Shown here piece by piece: positions 1-8,621 of a stretch of 64,000 bases of DNA. The notes beneath the pieces were generated by a model. The model had not been told where the DNA came from. It did not search any database and saw only the letters and a program-made list of their open reading frames with translations. How positions within the stretch are numbered: the first letter of the stretch is position 1; each line of letters opens with the position of its first letter. The position numbers were made by a program, and so were the translations under genes. Source of the stretch: VRUE01 sp963704515 (GTDB taxonomy: Bacteria; Actinomycetota; Thermoleophilia; Solirubrobacterales; 70-9); contig OY969913.1 of assembly GCA_963704515.1 (NCBI GenBank), positions 1,116,001 to 1,180,000 on the forward strand, read 5' to 3'.

Positions 1-1171
1 GCGCTTCGCCGGGGTCAAAGTGCCCGGCCTCTCGGCGCTCGCCAACGTGATGCCGCGGCGCATCCAGCAGATCCCCGGGCTCGGCCAGGGTGGGCTCGGC
101 TGGCAGGGGATCGTCCCCTCGCGGGCGGCGAAGATGGGCTCGATCGCCGTCGACAAGGGAATCGCCAAGCTGGGCAGCCCGGGCGACTTCTACCGCCAGC
201 TCGACCCCGAGGCGATCGCTGAGCAGAGCCTGGCGACCGCGCGGGGCGAGATCCACGACGTGGTCGAGCGGATCATGGAGCGCGAGCGGCCGCAGCTCTG
301 GCACGACCTGCCGCCGCGCGTGCGCGCCGCCGTTCACGCCCGCGTGCGCGAGCAGTTGCCCGGCCTGGTCCGCTCGGTGACCGAGGAGATCGGCGCCCAC
401 GCCGACGAGCTGATCGACGTCAAGCTGATGGTGATCCGCCGGCTCGACGCCAACCCGGCGCTCGCCAACCGGATCTTCCTCGAGGTCGGCCGCAAGGAGC
501 TGCGCTTCATCGTCAACTTCGGCTTCTTCTTCGGCTTGCTGCTCGGCATCCCGACCGCCTTCCTCACCCAGGAGGTGCTGACCCAGTGGTGGGTGCTGCC
601 GATCGCCGGCGTGCTGATTGGCTACACGACCAACCTGGTTGGCATCCGGATGATCTTCGAGCCGGTGCGGCCGCGCCGGGTCGGGCCGTTCGAGATCCAG
701 GGCCTCTTCCTCAAGCGCCAGCCCGAGGTGGCGGAGGTCTACGCCGAGATCATCGCCGACGACGTGGTGACGATGGGCAACGTCGCCGAGGACCTGATGC
801 ACGGGCCGAACTCGGACCGCACGCGGCAGCTGATCGAGGACTCGCTGCGGCCCGCCGTCGACCGGGCGCTGGGCCGGGCGCGGTCGGCGGTGCGGGTCGC
901 CGTCGGCACGCGCGACTATGACTCGATCCGCACCTCGGTCGCGGTCGAGGCGGCGGACTACGCGGTCACGCCGCTGGCCGATGCCGAGTTCGCCGCCCGC
1001 CAGGGCGACGGGGTGCGCGAGTTCGTCGCCTCGCGGGTGCGGGCGATGGGCCCGGCCGATTTCTCCGAGATGCTGCGCACGGCGGTGCACGAGGACGAGT
1101 GGCTGCTCTACCTGCACGGCGCCGTGCTCGGATTCGGCGCAGGACTGCTACACCTGGCGATCTTCGGATGA
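1..1171 (+). CDS. DUF445 family membrane protein (5' end cut by window)
   Basis: The frame is open from the first bases of the window, so the N-terminus lies outside; the GTG at 20 is only the first internal start. The visible ~390 residues show the family hallmark G-W-Q-G-I-V-P-S-R-A-A-K-M early on. A hydrophobic pair follows at about residues 165-215 (IVNFGFFFGLLLGIPTAF, then VLPIAGVLIGYTTNLVGIRMIF), and a last hydrophobic stretch ends the protein. DUF445 proteins are membrane-anchored, mostly helical and of unknown function. The next gene starts inside this stop codon (ATGA overlap), so the two are probably translationally coupled. Confidence 0.85.
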   Translation, partial: RFAGVKVPGLSALANVMPRRIQQIPGLGQGGLGWQGIVPSRAAKMGSIAVDKGIAKLGSPGDFYRQLDPEAIAEQSLATARGEIHDVVERIMERERPQLWHDLPPRVRAAVHARVREQLPGLVRSVTEEIGAHADELIDVKLMVIRRLDANPALANRIFLEVGRKELRFIVNFGFFFGLLLGIPTAFLTQEVLTQWWVLPIAGVLIGYTTNLVGIRMIFEPVRPRRVGPFEIQGLFLKRQPEVAEVYAEIIADDVVTMGNVAEDLMHGPNSDRTRQLIEDSLRPAVDRALGRARSAVRVAVGTRDYDSIRTSVAVEAADYAVTPLADAEFAARQGDGVREFVASRVRAMGPADFSEMLRTAVHEDEWLLYLHGAVLGFGAGLLHLAIFG

Positions 1172-1956
1172 CGCTCGACCGCGACAAGGAGGATCTGGGG
1201 GACGCGCCGCGGAATCCGCCCGACGCGCCGCCGCCGTCGCTCGAGGAGCTGCTGCAGGCGGCGCCGGGGCTGGCGCGGATCGCGGCGGGCATGGCTCTGC
1301 GCGGTGCGTCGGAGATCGCCGGCGCCTACACCGAGGGGGCGGCGCGCGTGGTCCAGGCCGCCTCGCGGGGCGAGTCGACGGCGGACGCCGTGCAGGAGAC
1401 CACCGCCGAGCTGCGCGCCTACCTGCGCGAGTTGATCGGCGTGTCGGAAGCGCAGCGCCCCCGCTCCTCCGGCGACTCCTCGACCGAGGGCCTGCGCCGC
1501 CGTGGCGAGGAGTTGCTTCGCCAGTCGGCCGACGTCAGCGCCGACGTCGATTCCCACCCCGCCTACATGCGCATCCTCGACGCGCTGGCGCCGGACGAGG
1601 CTCGCATCCTGCGCTTCCTCGCCCACGAGGGGGCGCAGCCCGCGGTCGACGTGCGCGCCGGCCTGCCGCTCGCCTCGGAGCTCGTCGCCCAGGGCTGCAC
1701 GATGATCGCCGAGGAGGCCGGCTGCCGCCACGCCGACCGCGTCTACGCCTACCTCAACAACCTGCACCGGCTCGGCCTCGTCTGGTTCTCGCGGGAGGCG
1801 CTGCGCGACTCCCGCCGCTACCAGGTGCTCGAGGTCCAGCCGGAGGTGACCGATGCGCTCGAGCAGGGCGGCCGCACCGCGCGCACCGTGCGCCGCAGCA
1901 TCGTCCTCACCCCGTTCGGCGCGGACTTCTGCGCGACCTGCCTGCCGCAGGAGTAG
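1168..1956 (+). CDS. Abi-alpha/DUF4393-like protein
   Basis: A 262-residue soluble protein. ATG at 1168 overlaps the preceding TGA by four bases and is preferred over an upstream in-frame start at 1099. The N-terminal half is helical (GLARIAAGMALRGASEIAGAY). The central segment YMRILDALAPDEARILRFLA, followed by a long helical region ending in FGADFCATCLP, resembles the Abi-alpha (DUF4393) family. Members have been linked to abortive infection, but a role here next to DUF445 is unproven. The family call is from memory of motifs. The 3' end faces the acyl-CoA dehydrogenase gene convergently across 17 bp. Confidence 0.6.
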   Translation: MTLDRDKEDLGDAPRNPPDAPPPSLEELLQAAPGLARIAAGMALRGASEIAGAYTEGAARVVQAASRGESTADAVQETTAELRAYLRELIGVSEAQRPRSSGDSSTEGLRRRGEELLRQSADVSADVDSHPAYMRILDALAPDEARILRFLAHEGAQPAVDVRAGLPLASELVAQGCTMIAEEAGCRHADRVYAYLNNLHRLGLVWFSREALRDSRRYQVLEVQPEVTDALEQGGRTARTVRRSIVLTPFGADFCATCLPQE

Positions 1957-1973
1957 GGGACTCGCCGGAGCTT

Positions 1974-3191
1974 CTACAGCCCGTAGCTGCGCCCGATCAC
2001 GTCGAGCATCACCTCGTCGGTGCCGGCGCCGATCCGGTTGAGGCGGACGTCGCGGAAGGCGCGCTCGATCTCGTACTCCTTCATGTAGCCGTAGCCGCCG
2101 AGGACCTGGACGGCGTCGTCGGCCACCTCGCAGGCGATGCGGGAGGCGTAGAGCTTCGCCATCGTGATCTCGCGCACCGGGTACTCGCCGTTGGCGAAGC
2201 GCCAGGCGGTCGCGTAGGTGAACTGCTTGGCGGCCTCGGTCTTGGTCGCCATCTCGGCGATCTTGTGGCGCAGGGCCTGGAATTTGCCGATCGGCCGTCC
2301 GAAGGCTTCGCGCTCCTTGGCGTACTCGATCGTCTTCTCGATCATCCGCTCGGCCCCGGCGTGGCAGCCGGCGGCGGCGACCAGTCGCTCGCCCTGGAGC
2401 TCCCAGGCGATGTGGTAGAAGCCCTTGCCCTCTTCGCCGAGGATCGCGGTCTCGGGCACGCGCACGTCTTCGAAGGCCAGCTCGCCGGTGTCGGAGGCGT
2501 GCATCCCCATCTTCTCCAGCTCGGCCGAGACGCTGAAGCCGGGCACGTGGTTGCCCTGCTCGTCGCGCAGGTCGAGTACGAAGAGCGTGATCCCGTCGTG
2601 GCGGGCGCTGGGATCGGTCTTGGTGACCAGGACGATGAAGTCGGCGCGCGGCCCGTTGGTGATGAACGTCTTCGAGCCGTTGATCACGAATTCGTCGCCG
2701 TCGCGGATCGCGCTGGTGCGGATCCCGGCGACGTCGGAGCCGGCGCCGGGCTCGGTGATCGCGATGCAGCCGATCTTCTCGCCCTTGAGCCCCGGTTCGA
2801 GGTAGCGGCGCTTCTGCTCCTCGGTACCGAGCAGGTGGATCGGCGGCAGGACCATGTCGCTCTGCACGGCGAAGCCCATGTTGGTGCCGCCCGAGCCGGA
2901 GTAGCTCATGCACTCGGCGCGGACCAGCGAGTAGAAGTAGTCGCCGCCCTGGCCGCCGTACTCCTCGGGGAAGCAGAGGCCGAGAAAGCCGAGCTCGCCG
3001 GCGCGCTTCATCGCGGCGGAGTCCCAGTAGGTGTCCTCCCACTCGTTGCGGTGCGGCCAGAGCTCCTTCTGCACCCAGGACTGCATCGACTCGCGCAGGT
3101 CTTCGTGCTCCTGGCTGAAGATGAAGTGCTTGCGCCCCGCCTCGTGGTCGGGCTTGATCACTTTCGAGCCGTTGGTGGTCGCCGTCGCCAT
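1974..3191 (-). CDS. Acyl-CoA dehydrogenase
   Basis: A 405-residue flavoprotein of the ACAD family, which oxidises acyl-CoA to 2-enoyl-CoA and passes electrons to ETF. Signature stretches are CIAITEPGAGSDVAGIRTSA (FAD/substrate loop), FITNGPRADFIVL, and the C-terminal YGYMKEYEIERAFRD...GAGTDEVM. The position of the canonical E-G-T catalytic glutamate reads G-A-G-T, so the catalytic base may sit elsewhere, as in several ACAD subgroups. It is divergent from the enoyl-CoA hydratase-like gene across 84 bp, consistent with one shared catabolic unit. The substrate cannot be read from the sequence. Confidence 0.92.
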   Translation of the reverse strand: MATATTNGSKVIKPDHEAGRKHFIFSQEHEDLRESMQSWVQKELWPHRNEWEDTYWDSAAMKRAGELGFLGLCFPEEYGGQGGDYFYSLVRAECMSYSGSGGTNMGFAVQSDMVLPPIHLLGTEEQKRRYLEPGLKGEKIGCIAITEPGAGSDVAGIRTSAIRDGDEFVINGSKTFITNGPRADFIVLVTKTDPSARHDGITLFVLDLRDEQGNHVPGFSVSAELEKMGMHASDTGELAFEDVRVPETAILGEEGKGFYHIAWELQGERLVAAAGCHAGAERMIEKTIEYAKEREAFGRPIGKFQALRHKIAEMATKTEAAKQFTYATAWRFANGEYPVREITMAKLYASRIACEVADDAVQVLGGYGYMKEYEIERAFRDVRLNRIGAGTDEVMLDVIGRSYGL

Positions 3192-3229
3192 GGTCTCTCC
3201 TCGTTCGCTGGTCCCCGTGCGCCGTGGAG

Positions 3230-3245
3230 AGTAGCACTTACTACT
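3230..3245. promoter_or_regulatory. Candidate operator in divergent promoter region
   Basis: The 84-bp spacer between the divergent acyl-CoA dehydrogenase and hydratase-like genes contains the small inverted repeat AGTAG-cactta-CTACT. A TATGGT hexamer lies just downstream (3261-3266). The arms are only 5 bp, so this is a weak call; a bidirectional regulatory site is expected here from the gene arrangement. Confidence 0.3.
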
Positions 3246-3275
3246 TTCGACAGAGTCGGCTATGGTGCCGCCTCG

Positions 3276-4058
3276 ATGGACTACGAGGTGGTCAAGTACG
3301 AGGTCGCGGACGGGGTCGCGACGGTGACGCTCAACAACCCGGAGAAGCGCAACATGCTCTCCGGGCAGATGCTGGCCGAGCTGGTCGACGCGATGAAGCG
3401 CGTCCGTGACGACCAGGAGGCGCGGGCCGTCGTCCTAACCGGGGCAGGCGACAAGGTCTTCTGCGCGGGGGCCGACCTGGGCGGCTTCGCCGCCGACGTG
3501 CCGCTCGTCGCCAAACACTTCGGCACAGACCTCTTCCTCGAATACTTCCGGCTGATGCCGCGCCTCGGCAAGCCGAGCCTCTGCGCCGCCAACGGCCACG
3601 TGCTGGCGGGTGGGATGGGACTGGCGCTCTCCTGCGACCTGGTGATCGCCAGGGAGGGCGCCACCTTCGGCACGCCGGAGATCAACGTCGGCGCCTTCCC
3701 CTACATGATCATGGCGATCATCTACCGCAACGTCCCACGCAAGAAGGTCAACGAGATGATGTTGCTGGGCGAGCGGCTCAGCGCCGAGCAGGCGGTCTCC
3801 TGCGGGCTCGCCAACAAGGTCGTCCCGGCGGACGAGTTCGACGCCGCGGTCGCCGAGTGGGCGACGAAGCTGGCCTCGAAGAGCCCGGTGCTGATGCGCC
3901 TCGGCCACGACGCGATGTACCGCCAGCAGGACATGGCGGTCGACGACGCGCTCGAGTACCTGCGCTCGCAGCTCTCGCTCACCTTCTCGACCGAGGACAT
4001 CGTCGAGGGCGTCACCGCATTCTTCGAGAAACGCGACCCGCAGTGGAAAGGCAGATAG
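3276..4058 (+). CDS. Enoyl-CoA hydratase/isomerase-family protein
   Basis: A 260-residue crotonase-fold protein. ATG at 3276 gives the typical N-terminus (YEVADGVATVTLNNPEKRN). The oxyanion-hole segments are present: FCAGADLGGF and NGHVLAGGMGLALSCDLV. Of the two glutamates that activate water in true hydratases, the second is kept (FGTPEINVG). The first, normally in a G-G-G-x-E-L-A context, is replaced by glycine in A-G-G-M-G-L-A. The protein could therefore be an isomerase, lyase or thioesterase-like crotonase rather than a standard hydratase. The carboxylase gene starts on its last base, so it is the first gene of a tight operon. Confidence 0.88.
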   Translation: MDYEVVKYEVADGVATVTLNNPEKRNMLSGQMLAELVDAMKRVRDDQEARAVVLTGAGDKVFCAGADLGGFAADVPLVAKHFGTDLFLEYFRLMPRLGKPSLCAANGHVLAGGMGLALSCDLVIAREGATFGTPEINVGAFPYMIMAIIYRNVPRKKVNEMMLLGERLSAEQAVSCGLANKVVPADEFDAAVAEWATKLASKSPVLMRLGHDAMYRQQDMAVDDALEYLRSQLSLTFSTEDIVEGVTAFFEKRDPQWKGR

Positions 4059-5650
4059 TGGCCGAGCAAGTCGAGCAGAAGCACCTCTTGCCGGGCACCG
4101 CCCCGCTGACGGAGCTGACCGAGCAGCTGCACGAGCGCCGCGATAAGGCGCGGCTTGGCGGCGGCGAGGAGAAGATCGCCAAGCAGCACGAGCGTGGCAA
4201 GCTCACTGCCCGCGAGCGGATCGCCCTGCTGGTCGACGAGGGCAGCTTCGTCGAGATGGGCATCCACGGCCGGCCGCACTTCGCCCAGCGGGCGATGGAC
4301 GGGGTGGAGGCGCCGGCCGACGGCGTGATCAGCGGCTGGGGCGACGTCGACGGCCGCCCCTGCTGCATCGCCGCCTACGACTTCACGGTGATGGCCGGCT
4401 CGATGGGGATGACCGGCGAGCTCAAGGTCACCCGTCTGCGCGAGATGGCCCTCTCAAAGCGGATGCCCTTCATCTGGCTGCTCGACTCGGCCGGGGCCCG
4501 CATCCAGGAGGCCGCCGGCTCGCTCTTCGCCGGCTCGGGCCACCTCTTCCGCGAGGAGGTCGAGATGTCGGGCGTGATCCCGATGGTGGCGGCGATGATG
4601 GGCCCCTGTGCCGCCGGCACCGCCTACATCCCGGCGCTCTCGGACTTCGTGCCGATGGTCTCCGGCCAGGGCGCGATGGCGCTCGCCGGCCCGCACCTGA
4701 CCAAGGCCGTCACCGGCGAGGACATCACGATGGAGGAGCTGGGCGGCGCCAAGGTGCACTGCCGCAAGTCCGGAGTCGGCGACCTCGAGGTCGCCGACGA
4801 CGAGGAGTGCATCGCGGCGATCAAGGCCTACCTCTCCTACTTCCCCTCCAATTGGGAAGAGAAGCCGCCGCTGCGCGAGGTCTCCGACCCGGTCGAGCGC
4901 GCCTCGGAGAAGCTGATGGAGATCGTCCCCGACTCCTCGCGCCAGCCCTACGACATGTACGACGTGATCGCCGAGATCGTCGACGACGGCGAGTACTTCG
5001 ACCTGAAGCCGAAGTTCGCCCGCACCCTGATCACCTGCTTCGCCCGCTTCGGCGGCCGGCCGGCGGGGATCGTCGCCAACCAGCCCAAGCATCTGGCCGG
5101 CATCCTCGACAACGACTCGGCCGACAAGGCTGCCCGCTTCATCAACCTCTGCGACGCCTTCAACATCCCGCTCGTCTTCCTCCAGGACGTGCCCGGCTTC
5201 ATGGTCGGCGCCAAGGTCGAGCACGCCGGGATCATCCGCCACGGGGCGAAGATGCTCTACGCGGTCAGCCGCGCCACCGTGCCGAAGGTGACGGTGATCG
5301 TCCGCAAGGCCTACGGCGCCGGCTACTACGTGATGTGCGGCAAGGCGTATGAGCCCGATCTGATCGTCGCCTGGCCGGGGGCGGAGATCTCGGTGATGGG
5401 CGCCGAGGGCGCGGTCAACATCATCGGCCGCTCGGCGATCGAGGCCTCCGAGGACCCCGAGGCCACCCGCGAGACGATGCTGGGCGCGGTGCGCGAGCAG
5501 ATCGACCCCTACATCGCCGCCGGCAACGCGGTGATCGACGACATCATCGACCCGCGCGAGACCCGCGCGACGATCGCCGGCGCCCTGACGATGGCGGCGA
5601 ACAAGCACGTCGAGAAGCCCCGCAAGCGACACGGAGTGATGCCCGTATGA
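4058..5650 (+). CDS. Acyl-CoA carboxylase, carboxyltransferase (beta) subunit
   Basis: A 530-residue biotin-dependent carboxyltransferase of the PccB/AccD/MccB class, which transfers CO2 from carboxybiotin to an acyl-CoA. GTG at 4058 overlaps the previous TAG by one base. Family signatures are LLDSAGARIQEAAGSL in the N-lobe, GPCAAGTAYIPALSDF, QDVPGFMVGAKVEHAGIIRH (C-lobe oxyanion region), RKAYGAGYYVMCGKAYEPDL and AWPGAEISVMGAEGAVNI. No biotin carboxylase/BCCP subunit is encoded nearby, so it must partner with an alpha chain encoded elsewhere. Acyl-chain specificity (propionyl, methylcrotonyl, geranyl) cannot be assigned from sequence alone. Confidence 0.93.
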   Translation: MAEQVEQKHLLPGTAPLTELTEQLHERRDKARLGGGEEKIAKQHERGKLTARERIALLVDEGSFVEMGIHGRPHFAQRAMDGVEAPADGVISGWGDVDGRPCCIAAYDFTVMAGSMGMTGELKVTRLREMALSKRMPFIWLLDSAGARIQEAAGSLFAGSGHLFREEVEMSGVIPMVAAMMGPCAAGTAYIPALSDFVPMVSGQGAMALAGPHLTKAVTGEDITMEELGGAKVHCRKSGVGDLEVADDEECIAAIKAYLSYFPSNWEEKPPLREVSDPVERASEKLMEIVPDSSRQPYDMYDVIAEIVDDGEYFDLKPKFARTLITCFARFGGRPAGIVANQPKHLAGILDNDSADKAARFINLCDAFNIPLVFLQDVPGFMVGAKVEHAGIIRHGAKMLYAVSRATVPKVTVIVRKAYGAGYYVMCGKAYEPDLIVAWPGAEISVMGAEGAVNIIGRSAIEASEDPEATRETMLGAVREQIDPYIAAGNAVIDDIIDPRETRATIAGALTMAANKHVEKPRKRHGVMPV

Positions 5651-5651
5651 G

Positions 5652-5776
5652 CCCAGGACGCTGCAAACCGGCGCATCTCGGGGTCTTCGGTCGGTCTCCT
5701 CGGGTCACGCACTGGAGTGCGCTCCCCTCGTCGCCCTCCCTGTATCCCCCGACCTGCTTGGTTTTCGCGTCCTGGG
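5652..5776. repeat. 125-bp imperfect palindrome between carboxylase and BKACE genes
   Basis: The 136-bp spacer is almost wholly one long imperfect inverted repeat. The outer arms are exact over 10 bp (CCCAGGACGC at 5652 and its complement ending at 5776). Pairing continues with gaps through A-A-A-C-C and T-C-G-G-G-G segments. The centre is ACGCACT-GG-AGTGCG at about 5708-5722. As RNA it would form a long hairpin between two co-directional genes. It has no sequence similarity to the other palindromes described here but shares their architecture. Confidence 0.65.
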
Positions 5777-5786
5777 AGGCGTTGAG

Positions 5787-6695
5787 ATGAGCTCGTTCGG
5801 AGATCCGGTGGTGATCAGCTGCTCGATCAGCGGGGTGATCGCCAACCGCGACCAGTGCCCAGCGATTCCCTATACGCCCGAGGAGTACGCGGCCGAGGCG
5901 CGGCGCGCGGTCGACGAGGGCGCCTCGCAGATCCACATCCACGCCCGCAAGCCGGACGGCACGCCCTCCTATGAGATCGAGGATTTCCGGGCGATCACCG
6001 AGGCGATCCTGGCCGAGGTCGGCGACGTGATCGTCAACTACTCGACCGGCGCGATCGGCATCCCGGTCGAGAAGCGGATCGAGTACCTGCGGGCGCTGAA
6101 GCCCGACGTCGCCGCGCTCAACATGAGCTCGATGAACTACGCCAAGTACAGCGCGCGGCGCAAGGACTTCGTCTTCAAGGCGGTCTTCGAGAACAGCTTC
6201 GACACGATCATCGAGTTCCTCACGGCGATGCGCGACCTCGGGATCAAGCCCGAGCACGAGTGCTTTGACGCCGGCCACGTCGCCAACCTCGACCCGCTGA
6301 TCGACATGGGGCTGCTGGAGCGCACGCCGCTGCAGATCTCGCTTGTGATGGGGGTCAACGGCGGCATCCGCCCGACGCCGCGCAACGTCACCCTGATGTC
6401 GGACCAGATCCCGGGCGGGGCGGAGGGCCCCAACCAGTGGCAGGTGATCGGCATCTCCCGCGACCAGTGGAAACTGCTCGGCGCCTCGCTGGTGATGGGC
6501 GGCAACGTCCGCGCCGGGGTCGAGGACAATCTCTACCTGCCGGGCGGCGAGATGTGCCGCTCCAACGGCGACCTGATCGCCAAGGCGCGGCAGATGGCCG
6601 AAGACGTCGGCCGCAAGGTCGCCTCGGTCGCCGAAGCACGCGAGCTGCTGGGCGTGCCGGTGCGCGAGCGTGACGATGACCGGTCTGCCGCTTAG
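5787..6695 (+). CDS. BKACE (3-keto-5-aminohexanoate cleavage enzyme-like) protein
   Basis: A 302-residue TIM-barrel enzyme of the beta-keto acid cleavage enzyme family (formerly DUF849). Members condense a beta-keto acid with acetyl-CoA to give acetoacetate and a new acyl-CoA, using a metal ion. The metal-binding H-x-H is in QIHIHARKPDG. The strand YSTGAIG and the C-terminal N-V-R-A-G-V-E-D-N motif with its Arg and Glu-Asp pair match the family active site. Length is typical. The substrate class is unknown, and the neighbours (ACAD, crotonase, carboxylase, racemase-like) suggest degradation of an unusual or branched acid. Its 3' end overlaps the next gene by about 20 bp. Confidence 0.88.
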   Translation: MSSFGDPVVISCSISGVIANRDQCPAIPYTPEEYAAEARRAVDEGASQIHIHARKPDGTPSYEIEDFRAITEAILAEVGDVIVNYSTGAIGIPVEKRIEYLRALKPDVAALNMSSMNYAKYSARRKDFVFKAVFENSFDTIIEFLTAMRDLGIKPEHECFDAGHVANLDPLIDMGLLERTPLQISLVMGVNGGIRPTPRNVTLMSDQIPGGAEGPNQWQVIGISRDQWKLLGASLVMGGNVRAGVEDNLYLPGGEMCRSNGDLIAKARQMAEDVGRKVASVAEARELLGVPVRERDDDRSAA

Positions 6696-7911
6696 CGACG
6701 TCCGCGTCCTCGACCTGACCCGGCTGCTGCCCGGCGGCTTCTGCTCGCTGCTGCTTGCCGACCTCGGCGCCGAGGTGCTCAAGGTCGAGGACACCGGCAT
6801 GGGCGACTACATCCGCTGGGCGCCCCCCTACTACGGGACCGACGAGCACCAGGCGCTGGGCACGCGCTCCGCTCTCTACCTCTCGCTCAACCGCGGCAAG
6901 CGCTCGGTGCGACTCGACCTGAAGAGCGAGAAGGGGAGGGAGGCGCTGCTGCGCCTGGTCGAGAGCCACGACGTCGTCCTCGACGGCTTCCGGCCCGGCG
7001 TGCTCGACCGGCTCGGGGTCGGTTACGAGCGGATGCGCGAGGCCAACCCCGGCGTCATCTTCTGCGCGATCACCGGCTACGGCCAGGACGGCCCCTACGC
7101 GCAGCGCGCCGGCCACGACATGAACTACCTCGGCCTCGTCGGCCTGCTCGGCTTGACCGGCGCCAAGAACGGGCCGCCGGTCCAGTCGGGCGGGCAGATC
7201 GCCGACCTCGGCGGCGGCGCCCTGATGGCCGCCTTCGGGGTGATGGCCGCCCTGCACGAGCGCCGGCGCTCCGGCGAGGGGCAGCTGGTCGACGTCTCGA
7301 TGGCCGACGGCGCCCTCTCCTGGCTGGCGATGGTCGCCGGCCGCTACTTCTGCGACGCCGAGGTTCCGCGCCGCGGCGAGCAGCAGCTGGCCGGCGGCCT
7401 GCTCTGCTACCTGCCCTACGAGGCGAGTGACGGCTGGGTCACCTGCGGTGCGCTGGAGCCGAAGTTCTGGGCCGCCTTCTGCGACGGGGTCGAGCGGCCC
7501 GACCTGGTCGAGTTCCAGTTCGAGCCGCCGGGCAGCGACGCCTGGCGCCAGGTCGCCGAGGTCTTCCGTTCCCGCACGCGCGAGGAGTGGAAGGCGTTCA
7601 ACGACGAGCACGACTGCTGCATCGAGCCGGTGCTCGAGGTGGACGAGGCGCTCGCCTCCGAGCTGGTCCGCGCCCGCGAGATGGTCGTCGAGGTGGAGCA
7701 ACCCGGCCTCGGCACGGTCCGCCAGCTCGGCCACCCGGTGAAGCTGAGCCGCACCCCAGCCGACCCGACCCGCCCGGCCCCGGCCTTCGGCGAGCACACC
7801 GAGGAGGTCCTGCGCGAGGCCGGCTACGGCGACGAGGAGATCGCGGCGATGCTCGACTCCGGCGCCGCCGCCGGCCCCTCCGCCGACGCCGCAACCCAGT
7901 TCCGCGCATGA
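6676..7911 (+). CDS. CaiB/BaiF-family protein, alpha-methylacyl-CoA racemase-like
   Basis: A 411-residue protein of the family III CoA-transferase fold. ATG at 6676 is taken as start; an in-frame GTG at 6670 is possible. N-terminal signature: LDLTRLLPGGFCSLLLADLG. The residues that mark alpha-methylacyl-CoA racemases within the family appear to be present: His in AGHDMNYLGLVG, Asp in IADLGGG, and a Glu in CGALEPKFW. Racemase activity is therefore more likely than CoA transfer. It overlaps the BKACE gene upstream and the MerR gene downstream (ATGA), so it sits inside the operon. A racemase would suit a methyl-branched acyl-CoA pathway. Confidence 0.85.
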   Translation: MTGLPLSDVRVLDLTRLLPGGFCSLLLADLGAEVLKVEDTGMGDYIRWAPPYYGTDEHQALGTRSALYLSLNRGKRSVRLDLKSEKGREALLRLVESHDVVLDGFRPGVLDRLGVGYERMREANPGVIFCAITGYGQDGPYAQRAGHDMNYLGLVGLLGLTGAKNGPPVQSGGQIADLGGGALMAAFGVMAALHERRRSGEGQLVDVSMADGALSWLAMVAGRYFCDAEVPRRGEQQLAGGLLCYLPYEASDGWVTCGALEPKFWAAFCDGVERPDLVEFQFEPPGSDAWRQVAEVFRSRTREEWKAFNDEHDCCIEPVLEVDEALASELVRAREMVVEVEQPGLGTVRQLGHPVKLSRTPADPTRPAPAFGEHTEEVLREAGYGDEEIAAMLDSGAAAGPSADAATQFRA

Positions 7912-8621
7912 CCTCCGGCCAGAGAGGGGCCAACGGGGACCTGCTGCGGATGGGGGAGCTGGCTGACGCTTCGGGCGTGCCGGTGCCGACGATCAAGCAC
8001 TACCTTCGGGAGGGGCTGCTGCCGGAGCCGGTCAAGACGAGCCGCAACATGGCCTACTACCCGCCCGAGTTCGTCGACCGGATCAAGCTGATCAAGCAGC
8101 TGCAGGAGGAGCGCTTCATGCCGCTGAAGGCGATCAAGGCCGTGCTCGACGAGGACCCCGAGCGCGCCCGCGCCCTGGTCGAGCTCGAGGACCGGATCCT
8201 CGACCGCGCCCTCGCGGGCGAGCGCACCCGGACCAGCGCCGCCGAGGTGCGCGAGCGCTACGGCATCCCCAAGGAGGTCCTCGACCGCCTCGAGGAGATC
8301 GAGGTGCTCAGCCCCAACAGCCGCGGCTACTCGCCCTCGGACATCAAGATCATCGAGGCGATCGGCCGCTTCCGCGCCGGCGGCTATGACGAGCAGATCG
8401 GCTTCACCGTCTACGACACCCTGCGCTACAAGAAAGCGCTCGAAGAGCTGGTTCGCGAGGAGGTCGGCATGGTCATGGACCGGCTCGCCGGCGAGGTCTC
8501 GCCCGAGCGCGTGGTCGAGATGCTCGAAGCCGGCTCCCAACCCCTCCAGGACCTGATCGCCGCCCTGCACACGAAGCTGATGGTGGCAGAGCTTGAGCGC
8601 CACCGCGCTGGCCGCGATTAG
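7908..8621 (+). CDS. MerR-family transcriptional regulator
   Basis: A 237-residue regulator. ATG at 7908 overlaps the stop of the racemase-like gene. The N-terminal MerR winged helix reads LLRMGELADASGVPVPTIKHYLREGLLPEP, with the Y-Y-P-P-E dimer-helix entry at about residue 48. The long C-terminal part has no cysteine-rich metal site and includes a second helical region (SPSDIKIIEAIGRFRAGGYDEQIGF). Its position as the last gene of the acyl-CoA operon suggests a pathway-specific regulator, comparable in role to LiuR. Its TAG interlocks with the TAA of the convergent cyclase gene (shared bases 8618-8621). Confidence 0.85.
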   Translation: MTSGQRGANGDLLRMGELADASGVPVPTIKHYLREGLLPEPVKTSRNMAYYPPEFVDRIKLIKQLQEERFMPLKAIKAVLDEDPERARALVELEDRILDRALAGERTRTSAAEVRERYGIPKEVLDRLEEIEVLSPNSRGYSPSDIKIIEAIGRFRAGGYDEQIGFTVYDTLRYKKALEELVREEVGMVMDRLAGEVSPERVVEMLEAGSQPLQDLIAALHTKLMVAELERHRAGRD

